8,028 nucleotides of DNA from JAHFUI01 sp041485905 (GTDB lineage: Bacteria > Acidobacteriota > Vicinamibacteria > Vicinamibacterales > CAVVIG01), in NCBI GenBank assembly GCA_041485905.1, contig JBGPKK010000207.1:1-8028 (forward strand), given 5' to 3'. Numbering within the stretch: position 1 is the stretch's first letter; every line of letters starts with the position of its first letter. The notes beneath the pieces are model-generated. The model was not told where the DNA came from. It made no database searches and was given only the letters and a program-made list of their open reading frames with translations. Below, piece by piece: positions 1 through 4,567 of this stretch. A program made the translations under genes and the position numbers.

Positions 1-40
1 CAGCATGGACATCGAGACCAATAAATCGTACGTTGCTCAT
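1..40 (-). CDS. IS110-family transposase, N-terminal fragment (cut by window edge)
   Basis: Thirteen codons are visible, starting with ATG at 40-38 and reading MSNVRFIGLDVHA. The F-I-G-L-D-V-H pattern is the start of the RuvC-like DEDD domain of IS110-family transposases, where the Asp is the first catalytic acidic residue. A strong ribosome binding site, AAGGAG, sits six bases upstream of the ATG. The rest of the gene lies left of the window. Its start differs from the complete IS110 transposase further right (MSNWIAGIDVHKRM), so it belongs to a different IS110 lineage rather than being a second copy. Only the first residues are visible, so the family call rests on a short motif plus the good start signal. 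Confidence 0.7.
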   Translation of the reverse strand, partial: MSNVRFIGLDVHA

Positions 41-78
41 GACCGGCTCCTTCGCATGTGGCTCTGCGTTGTGCAGTG

Positions 79-118
79 CTCCAACTCGCAGCGTAACCCA
101 CGATGCTGCGAATCGGAG
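79..118 (-). ncRNA. Leader hairpin of the left IS110 element, possible part of a bridge RNA
   Basis: In transposase sense the leader folds into an outer stem CTCC/GGAG (118-115 with 82-79), a symmetric 3x3 internal loop (GAT opposite GTT), an inner stem TCGCAGC/GCTGCGA (111-105 with 92-86) and a 12-base apical loop. IS110-group elements are known to encode a bridge RNA in the non-coding stretch before the transposase, with recognition loops carried as internal loops in stem-loops. This hairpin lies about 40 bases before the transposase start, so it fits in position and shape. It is short, and no promoter was identified, so the assignment is inference. Confidence 0.25.
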
Positions 119-153
119 CCGGTCGTTCCATTGTGACTACGTACGATTACGAA

Positions 154-714
154 TCACCGCTCGCCAATCGCGGGCACCTCAAGCGGTGCGAGCGCCAGCC
201 TCGGCACTTCGATCGACTCCATCGCGTCGATGCCGAGCGGCGTCAGGTCCATGGCCTCGACACCGAGCGGCTCGATGTCGATAGGCGCGAAATCGCTGAC
301 CGCCGCCGGGCCTGATAAGGCCCGGCCTACGTACGCGAGGCGTTGGTACATAGGGCGGACCCTATTAGGTCCGCCACCAGATCCGCCGTTCGGTCTGCTG
401 ACGACGACTCCTGAGGGCAGCGTGACGTCCGCCTGTAGCCGCACCTGAGGCGCGTACGTGGGGTCCGGCTTTAGCCGGACCTGAGGGGCGCGGCCAATGA
501 GGACCGCCAGGGTGACGGCGACCGCGACGGCGACCGGCGAGAGAGCCCAGACCCACCGCCAGCTCCAGGATCGGTCGTCCCTGGTCTCGATTCGAGCGAG
601 CACGCGCGCTTTGAATCCGGCGTCGGGCGCGCCCTCGGTGATCTGTCGCGCGATCTCGTGGATCGCCCGATCGACCCGCCCCATCTGACCCGGTTGTTCA
701 TCCAACATCGTCAT
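154..714 (-). CDS. Single-pass membrane protein, probable anti-sigma factor of the adjacent ECF sigma factor
   Basis: The protein has about 186 residues. Counting from the GTG at 720, residues 1-50 are a charged cytoplasmic segment (RAIHEIARQITEG, FKARVLARIE), about 56-76 form one hydrophobic helix (WALSPVAVAVAVTLAVLIG), and the remainder should be extracytoplasmic. It overlaps the 3' end of the sigma gene, the usual arrangement for an anti-sigma partner. No zinc-binding HxxxCxxC motif is seen, so it is not a classical ZAS-domain protein. The outer segment contains two palindromic-repeat insertions (about residues 79-101 and 118-139), followed by a repeated PLGVEAM / PLGIDAM motif. Start candidates are GTG 720, ATG 714 and ATG 708, and none has a clear ribosome binding site; 714 was chosen. 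Function comes from topology and neighbourhood, not a recognised domain. Confidence 0.65.
   Translation of the reverse strand: MTMLDEQPGQMGRVDRAIHEIARQITEGAPDAGFKARVLARIETRDDRSWSWRWVWALSPVAVAVAVTLAVLIGRAPQVRLKPDPTYAPQVRLQADVTLPSGVVVSRPNGGSGGGPNRVRPMYQRLAYVGRALSGPAAVSDFAPIDIEPLGVEAMDLTPLGIDAMESIEVPRLALAPLEVPAIGER
305..375. repeat. Paired-hairpin repeat unit A, inside the anti-sigma gene
   Basis: Hairpin one is GCCGGGCCT (305-313), loop GATA, AGGCCCGGC (318-326), a perfect 9-bp stem. It is followed by CTACGTACG (327-335) and, after an 18-base spacer, by hairpin two GGCGGACC (354-361), loop CTATTA, GGTCCGCC (368-375). The first 31 bases (305-335) are identical to 5750-5780 in unit D. The unit is read in frame on the minus strand as RVRPMYQ...YVGRALSGPA. 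In this orientation the hairpins contain no stop, whereas the plus strand carries TGATAA. Confidence 0.9.
426..481. repeat. Paired-hairpin repeat unit B, inside the anti-sigma gene
   Basis: The second hairpin is perfect: GGTCCGGC (462-469), loop TTTA, GCCGGACC (474-481). The first arm (GTCCGCCTGTAGCCGCAC, 427-444) is a decayed copy of the same sequence. They are separated by CTGAGG and GCGTACGTGG. On the minus strand the unit is read as APQVRLKPDPTY followed by APQVRLQADVTL, so the DNA repeat creates a tandem protein repeat directly after the transmembrane helix. Confidence 0.85.
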
Positions 715-1330
715 GTCCACGTTCGCGAAGAGCCTTCTTCAGCACTCGGCGCGCTTCCGAGACGCGCCACTTGATCGTGCCGAGCGGGGCCTTCAGCATC
801 GTCCCGATCTCCTCGTATGTGTAGTCGCCGCTCTGTGCGAGCAAGAGCGTATCGCGCAACTTCGGCGACAGCGCCCGAATTCCCCGCTGAATGTCGCGTC
901 GCAACTGCTGGTCCGCCGCGAGCTGTTCGGGCGTACCGGCGACGGTCCGGCCAAAGCCGGACACTACCGGCGCGACGACGGTTCCCAGGGCGTACGTGGT
1001 GTCCGGCTTCAGCCGGACCGGAGCGCTGCGTTCATCCTCTTCCAGCGGCACTGTCCGTCGCCACCACCGCGCCAGCGTGCGCCGCCGGTTGATGGCCTGA
1101 TGCCAGGCGATCGTCAACAGCCACGTCTTGAAGCTGGCGTCCCCGCGAAAGCTTCCGAGACGCCGCCAAGCGAGGACGAAGGCGTCCTGCGCGGCATCCT
1201 CGGCCTCGGCGTGAGAGCTGAGGGCGGCCAGCGCCGCCCGATACACGGCGCTGCGATGGCGATCCACCAGCTCCCCGAACGCGGCGTGGTCCCCGTCGCG
1301 GGCCCGCGCCACCAGCTCGGCATCGTTCAC
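698..1330 (-). CDS. ECF-type RNA polymerase sigma factor (sigma-70 family)
   Basis: The product directs RNA polymerase to alternative promoters. Using numbering from an upstream TTG at 1432, domain 2 runs about 36-126, with AEDAAQDAFVLAWRRL and the promoter-melting segment SFRGDASFKTWLLTIAWHQA. Domain 4 runs about 175-240, with the helix-turn-helix YEEIGTMLKAPLGTIKWRV. The interdomain linker contains a hairpin insertion read as VRLKPDTTYA...VSGFGRTVAG (about 139-164). The frame stays open upstream to TTG 1432, but that stretch translates intergenic tandem repeats (SSTEQQASSPQRPASS) and is unlikely to be native. GTG 1330 (VNDAELVARARDGD) matches the usual family start, and GTG 1345 is an alternative; neither has a clear ribosome binding site. 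The downstream anti-sigma gene overlaps the end. Domain assignment is firm; the start is less so. Confidence 0.9.
   Translation of the reverse strand: MNDAELVARARDGDHAAFGELVDRHRSAVYRAALAALSSHAEAEDAAQDAFVLAWRRLGSFRGDASFKTWLLTIAWHQAINRRRTLARWWRRTVPLEEDERSAPVRLKPDTTYALGTVVAPVVSGFGRTVAGTPEQLAADQQLRRDIQRGIRALSPKLRDTLLLAQSGDYTYEEIGTMLKAPLGTIKWRVSEARRVLKKALRERGHDDVG
945..1018. repeat. Paired-hairpin repeat unit C, inside the sigma factor linker
   Basis: Hairpin one is GTCCGGC (945-951), loop CAAA, GCCGGAC (956-962). Hairpin two is GTCCGGC (1001-1007), loop TTCA, GCCGGAC (1012-1018). The spacer ends in GCGTACGTGGT. The pair sits between sigma domains 2 and 4 and is read through without a stop as VRLKPDTTYA and VVSGFGRTVAG. 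Hairpin two encodes the same VRLKPD peptide as unit B in the neighbouring gene, so the same reading frame is used. Confidence 0.9.
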
Positions 1331-1365
1331 ACAGGTAGTAGACACAAACGGGAGGCGGTCGGTTG

Positions 1366-1456
1366 GGGGGCTGGAGGCTGGGCGCTGGGGGCTGGAGGCT
1401 TGTTGCTCGGTGCTCGAATCTTCAATCTTCAATCTGAAATCTTCAATCTCGAACCG
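1366..1456. repeat. Intergenic tandem repeat mosaic between the regulator and sigma genes
   Basis: GGGGGCTGGAGGCT occurs at 1366-1379 and again at 1387-1400. It is followed by short TTCAATC/TTCAATCT units between about 1417 and 1449 (GAATCTTCAATCTTCAATC, then GAAATCTTCAATCTC). On the minus strand this reads as repeated GAAGATT words. The TGA stop of the upstream winged-helix gene (1443-1445) is formed inside it (GAGATTGAAG). No promoter for the sigma gene is evident in this stretch. Confidence 0.7.
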
Positions 1457-1838
1457 CTTTGATCAAGGCTTCCATATGCGCGAGGTATTTTTCCAGTGCG
1501 CGGCGGCCGGCGGCGGTCAGGCGGTACTCGGTCCGAGGGACCCGGCCCTTGAACGATTTGTCGCAGGCAATGTACTGCGCCTCTTCGAGCTTGCGGGCGT
1601 GGACGCTGAGGTTGCCGTCGGTCGTGTCCAGCATCCTCTTGAGATCGTTGAACGACAGACGCTCGTTCACCGCCAGCGCGCTGACGATCCCCAGACGCAG
1701 GCGTTCGTGAATGAGCCGATCGAGACTGAGCGCCCTCGGCTGCGCATGGCGGCCGGGGGCCGCTGATTGACGAGTTGTGACTGACGACGGCCGACTGACT
1801 GCCGACTGCCGACTGACGCCTGACGACTGTTTACCCAC
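1443..1838 (-). CDS. Winged-helix DNA-binding transcriptional regulator
   Basis: This is a 131-residue protein. Residues about 37-125 form a winged helix of the MarR/ArsR-like type: helices around RLIHERLRLGIVSALAV and SFNDLKRML, a recognition helix TTDGNLSVHARKLEEAQYI, and a wing KGRVPRTEYRLTAAGRRALE, ending in a helix that could dimerise. It probably binds DNA as a dimer and may control the membrane-protein gene just upstream. Its GTG start overlaps that gene's TAA stop (GTGGGTAA), so translation is likely coupled. The first 30 or so residues (QSSGVSRQSAVSRPSS) are low complexity and come from a tandem DNA repeat. No ATG, GTG or TTG lies in frame between 1838 and the folded domain, so the repeat-encoded start appears real. 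The TGA stop also lies in a repeat. Confidence 0.8.
   Translation of the reverse strand: MGKQSSGVSRQSAVSRPSSVTTRQSAAPGRHAQPRALSLDRLIHERLRLGIVSALAVNERLSFNDLKRMLDTTDGNLSVHARKLEEAQYIACDKSFKGRVPRTEYRLTAAGRRALEKYLAHMEALIKAVRD
1772..1829. repeat. CAGTCGG-type tandem repeat at the 5' end of the regulator gene
   Basis: The plus strand carries repeated CCGACTG and TGACGACGG-like words (for example GACTGCCGACTGCCGACTG). The minus strand therefore reads CAGTCGG several times. The stretch is translated as serine-, arginine- and glutamine-rich residues about 3-24 of the winged-helix protein. It is a low-complexity array that looks intergenic in style but here is coding. Confidence 0.65.
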
Positions 1839-2424
1839 CGTATTTCCTCGCGATCACAAGTCCGAATCCGATGTGCAGGCCGCCGAAGCCGACGGCCATG
1901 AAGAGATCTCCCCACTGGGCGGGGGACGCGAACGCGGCGACGCCGAGCGCCATGAACAGCATGCCCATGATCGGCACGACGCGCACCGAGAGGGCGCCGC
2001 CCGTCGTGAGCGCCGCGCCGTACAGCATCAGCCAGCAGCCGGGCAGCCGCGCGATAAGGCCATGCTGTACGAAGACCGCGGTCAAGACCGCACCGGCGGC
2101 GATCGGCGGCAGATAGGCGAGCGCGAACCGCCGGGCGGGAGGCGCCACGAGCGGCGATCCCGACGCCCGTGCCTTTCGCGCCATGGTCACGAGCGCGATG
2201 GCCGTCGACAGCGCGGCCTCGCCCAGCCAGACGACGAGCCAGCGCGGTTGGTTGCGCGGCGCGCCTGCGACACCGGCCGCCGCGAGCGCGGTGATTCCCA
2301 TCAACACGCCGCCCCAGCCCGGCACCGCGGTGAACGGGCCCGCCCGTTCCATCGTCTGGCGGATGAAGCGCAGCTCGTCGATCGCGTGCGCGTGGAGGGC
2401 CGGCGGACCGGGCCGGTCTGGCAT
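1831..2424 (-). CDS. Hypothetical integral membrane protein, six predicted helices
   Basis: The protein has 197 residues counted from ATG 2424; a TTG one codon upstream extends the open frame. A short cytoplasmic N-terminus (IDELRFIRQTMERAG) is followed by six hydrophobic stretches at about 36-54, 63-82, 102-121, 130-146, 150-168 and 174-193. I see no catalytic or transport signature and do not recognise a named family. The gene overlaps the start of a winged-helix regulator, so the two form a translationally coupled pair in which the regulator may respond to, or control, the membrane protein. A TATAAA box ends seven bases before the ATG and no ribosome binding site is visible, so the transcript may be leaderless. 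Function is unknown. Confidence 0.75.
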   Translation of the reverse strand: MPDRPGPPALHAHAIDELRFIRQTMERAGPFTAVPGWGGVLMGITALAAAGVAGAPRNQPRWLVVWLGEAALSTAIALVTMARKARASGSPLVAPPARRFALAYLPPIAAGAVLTAVFVQHGLIARLPGCWLMLYGAALTTGGALSVRVVPIMGMLFMALGVAAFASPAQWGDLFMAVGFGGLHIGFGLVIARKYGG

Positions 2425-2431
2425 CAAGGGC

Positions 2432-2437
2432 TTTATA
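2432..2437 (-). promoter_or_regulatory. Candidate -10 box (TATAAA) for the membrane protein/regulator pair
   Basis: TATAAA lies on the minus strand, seven bases before ATG 2424, the distance expected if transcription starts at or next to the start codon. No convincing -35 box is seen, because the upstream bases belong to the hairpin at 2448-2469. Confidence 0.35.
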
Positions 2438-2447
2438 GCACAGAGTC

Positions 2448-2530
2448 GGCACGCCCTGAAGGGCGTGCCCTACAGCGAAATCGGGCGGGACCCGCTGACA
2501 CCTTCGTGTGGGGGTACGGGTCTTCAGACC
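2448..2530. repeat. Intergenic hairpin cluster between the uspA-like gene and the membrane protein gene
   Basis: A perfect hairpin GGCACGCCC (2448-2456), loop TGAA, GGGCGTGCC (2461-2469) is followed by CTACAG, resembling the hairpin-plus-CTACG design of the coding units. A second stem GCGGG/CCCGC lies at 2485-2495, and a third, GGTC, loop TTCA, GACC, at 2519-2530. They lie downstream of the uspA-like stop and could act as terminators, though no U-tract follows. Confidence 0.7.
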
Positions 2531-2539
2531 GTGCCGCAG

Positions 2540-2962
2540 CTATTGCGCGCGGAGAAGCAGGACGGGCACTTTGACGAGATGGCGGACGCGGTCGGCGGTT
2601 GTGCCGTGGAGCAGGTCGGCCAGGAACCGGTGGCCGTGCGTGGACATCGCGATGAGGTCCACACCCTGTTGCTCGGCGACCCGAATAAGCTCGGTTGCCG
2701 GGTCGCCCATGGCCAGCATGGTGTCGACGGTCAGACCACGGCTGCGGAGATCGTCGCGTAGCCGTTCGAGGTACGCGCGGTCGGATTTCATCTCCTCCGA
2801 TTCGCGCAGCTGCAGCTGATCGAAGTTGCGGGCGGCCCAGCCGTCGGCCACGTGGACGAGCAGCAGCGCCGCGCCCGTCAGCTGCGCCAGATCGCTGGCG
2901 TGGCGGACGATGGTGGGATCCGCTGCCGAGTTCTCGATCGCCACGAGGATGCGCTTGTACAT
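2540..2962 (-). CDS. Universal stress protein, UspA family
   Basis: This is a 140-residue single-domain Usp protein, cytoplasmic and normally dimeric. It starts with the family's first strand MYKRILVAIENS. The nucleotide-binding signature is at the C-terminal end: MSTHGH followed by nine residues to G120-T121, close to the G-2x-G-9x-G(S/T) motif of ATP-binding members, with Ser replacing the first Gly. The final strand VKVPVLLLRAQ is typical. The ATG at 2962-2960 is the natural start, but no good ribosome binding site precedes it. It lies 78 bases after the MntH gene on the same strand, so cotranscription is plausible, which would suggest a role linked to metal or oxidative stress. The spacer holds an inverted repeat that could partly uncouple the two genes. 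Confidence 0.9.
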   Translation of the reverse strand: MYKRILVAIENSAADPTIVRHASDLAQLTGAALLLVHVADGWAARNFDQLQLRESEEMKSDRAYLERLRDDLRSRGLTVDTMLAMGDPATELIRVAEQQGVDLIAMSTHGHRFLADLLHGTTADRVRHLVKVPVLLLRAQ

Positions 2963-2974
2963 AAAGTCAAAACT

Positions 2975-3050
2975 GGGAACTCAGAACTTAAAAAAGACAG
3001 CTCTTGAATCGTAGTCCTTTTGAGTTCTGAGTTTTCAGTTCTAAGTTCCC
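2975..3050. repeat. Inverted-repeat element between mntH and the uspA-like gene
   Basis: GGGAACTCAGAACT (2975-2988) pairs with AGTTCTAAGTTCCC (3037-3050) with one mismatch, and AACTCAGAACT (2978-2988) pairs perfectly with AGTTCTGAGTT (3023-3033). The right part is therefore a tandem of two similar arms that compete for the same partner. The TAG stop of mntH (3041-3043) lies inside the outer arm. The element is AT-richer than its surroundings. Confidence 0.75.
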
Positions 3051-4396
3051 GTGAAGAGCTGCCAGAGCAGCCATGCGTTCAGCAGCGCGATGATCACCCC
3101 AACCGACCATGCCAGCACTTTCACCCACAGCGGGTTGACAAAGGCCCCCATTTTCGCCCGATCGCTGGTAAACGCCACCAGCGGGAAGACGGCGAACGGC
3201 AACTGCAGGCTCAGCACCACCTGGCTCAGGATGATCAGCGGCGTGGTGCCACGCTCACCATACAGGATGACCACGATGATCGCGGGGACGATGGCCACCA
3301 GGCGTGTGATGAGGCGCCGCAGCCACGGCCGGATGCGCAGGTTGATGAACCCTTCCATCACAATCTGGCCGGCAAGCGTCCCCGTCAGCGTCGCGTTCTG
3401 GCCCGAACAGAGCAGGGCGACCGCGAAGAGCACGCTGGCCATCGTCGTACCCAGCAGTGGAGAGAGCAACTTGTACGCGTCGGCGATCTGTGCGACGTCC
3501 TGGTGGCCGGTGACGTGGAAGGTGGCGGCCGCCATCATGAGGATCGCTGCGTTGATGAACAGCGCGAACATCAGCGCGACGGCCGAATCAATCGACGCGA
3601 AGCGGATCGCCTCCTTGCGATCTTCGTAGGTATCGCCGTACTTGCGCGTCTGGACGATCGACGAATGCAGATACAGGTTGTGCGGCATCACCGTCGCGCC
3701 GAGGATGCCGATGGCGATGTAGAGCATCGAGTTGTTGCGGAGAATCTCTACCCTGGGGATGAATCCGACGGCCACCGACATCGCGTCGGGTTTCGAGAGC
3801 CACAGTTCGACGGCGAACGATCCGGCAATCAGCACGATCAGCGCGATGACCAGCGCTTCGACGTACCGGAAACCGCGGTGCTGCAGGAACAGCACGATGA
3901 GGACGTCGAGCGCCGTCAGGCAGACGCCCCAAATGAGCGGAAGCCCGAAGAGCAGGTTCAGGGCGATGGCCGAACCGATGACTTCGGCCAGATCGCAGGC
4001 CGCGATGGCGATCTCGCACAGGATCCACAGCACAAACGTCGTCGGACGCGAGTACGAGTCGCGGCAGGCCTGCGCGAGGTCGCGGCCGCTGGCGATGCCG
4101 AGCCGGGCGGCGAGCGCCTGCAGCAGGATCGCCATGAAATTGGACAGCATGATCACGCTGAGCAGCGTGAAGCCGTATTTCGCGCCGCCCTCAAGGTCAG
4201 TTGCCCAATTCCCAGGATCCATGTACCCGACGGCCACGAGATACCCGGGGCCGGCAAAGGCGAACATCTTGCGCCAGAAGCCGGCGTTGGTCGGAACGGC
4301 AATGGATCCGTGTATTTCCGGGAGACTCAGGTGGCTCGCCGGAAGTCGCCATCCGTCAAACGATCCGGAGGGCGAGGGCGGAATCTTTGTCGACAT
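3041..4396 (-). CDS. mntH: Nramp-family divalent metal (Mn2+/Fe2+) transporter MntH
   Basis: This is a 451-residue integral membrane protein with about 11 helices, expected to import Mn2+ and related divalent metals with protons. The metal-binding signatures are present: M59-D60-P-G-N63 in helix 1 and M237-P-H239-N240 in helix 6. The conserved SGQNATLTGTLAGQ stretch is at 332-344. The first 35 or so residues (including SPSGSFDGWRLPASHLSL) are a soluble N-terminal extension. The start is ATG 4396-4394. A perfect TATAAT -10 box and a palindrome that could bind a metal-sensing repressor lie within 35 bases upstream. A UspA-type gene follows 78 bases later. The metal is inferred from the family; substrate choice cannot be read from the sequence alone. 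Confidence 0.95.
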   Translation of the reverse strand: MSTKIPPSPSGSFDGWRLPASHLSLPEIHGSIAVPTNAGFWRKMFAFAGPGYLVAVGYMDPGNWATDLEGGAKYGFTLLSVIMLSNFMAILLQALAARLGIASGRDLAQACRDSYSRPTTFVLWILCEIAIAACDLAEVIGSAIALNLLFGLPLIWGVCLTALDVLIVLFLQHRGFRYVEALVIALIVLIAGSFAVELWLSKPDAMSVAVGFIPRVEILRNNSMLYIAIGILGATVMPHNLYLHSSIVQTRKYGDTYEDRKEAIRFASIDSAVALMFALFINAAILMMAAATFHVTGHQDVAQIADAYKLLSPLLGTTMASVLFAVALLCSGQNATLTGTLAGQIVMEGFINLRIRPWLRRLITRLVAIVPAIIVVILYGERGTTPLIILSQVVLSLQLPFAVFPLVAFTSDRAKMGAFVNPLWVKVLAWSVGVIIALLNAWLLWQLFTGT

Positions 4397-4405
4397 GACT
4401 ATTTA

Positions 4406-4421
4406 TTTTGATGACTCAAAA
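4406..4421. promoter_or_regulatory. Palindromic candidate operator of mntH
   Basis: TTTTGA (4406-4411) and TCAAAA (4416-4421) form 6-bp inverted arms around TGAC. The site begins three bases downstream of the -10 box and covers the expected transcription start, an ideal place for repression. A manganese- or iron-dependent repressor of the MntR/DtxR or Fur type is the natural candidate, but the sequence does not exactly match an operator I can name. Confidence 0.45.
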
Positions 4422-4424
4422 ACC

Positions 4425-4430
4425 ATTATA
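4425..4430 (-). promoter_or_regulatory. -10 promoter element of mntH (TATAAT)
   Basis: A perfect TATAAT lies on the minus strand, giving a predicted start near 4418 and a leader of about 22 bases. The -35 region (around 4448-4454, CTCCCGA) is poor and overlaps the AAAGGGGTCGGGAGTCGTTT repeat, so an activator or another sigma factor may be involved. Confidence 0.55.
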
Positions 4431-4440
4431 CTCCAGCAAG

Positions 4441-4567
4441 AAAGGGGTCGGGAGTCGTTTGCGTGAACGCGCGGAAAATGACGAACGTGAGAATTCCGGT
4501 GAAAAAACGGAGCCTGAAGCACAGAAAAGGGGTCGGGAGTCGTTTTGTCAGGAGTCAGGAGTCGTTT
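4441..4567. repeat. Direct repeats AAAGGGGTCGGGAGTCGTTT flanking a 65-bp core
   Basis: The same 20-mer occurs at 4441-4460 and 4526-4545, and a shortened variant GTCAGGAGTCGTTT occurs at 4554-4567. The 65 bases between the full copies are relatively A-rich and contain no gene. The third copy ends on the first base (plus strand) of the ligase stop codon. The whole fills the mntH-ligase spacer and looks like a small non-autonomous element. Confidence 0.75.

Noticed and set aside
1331..1432. N-terminal extension of the sigma factor from TTG 1432
   Set aside because: The extra residues translate an intergenic tandem repeat, and the family normally starts close to NDAELVARA; GTG 1330 or 1345 is preferred.
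713..1462. Plus-strand open frame opposite the sigma factor
   Set aside because: It has no domain or start signal, and the minus strand encodes a complete ECF sigma factor.
3020..4411. Long plus-strand open frame of 463 codons opposite mntH
   Set aside because: It is the antisense shadow of a well-supported Nramp gene, and its composition (rich in Arg, His, Asp, Gln) is typical of reverse frames in high-GC DNA.
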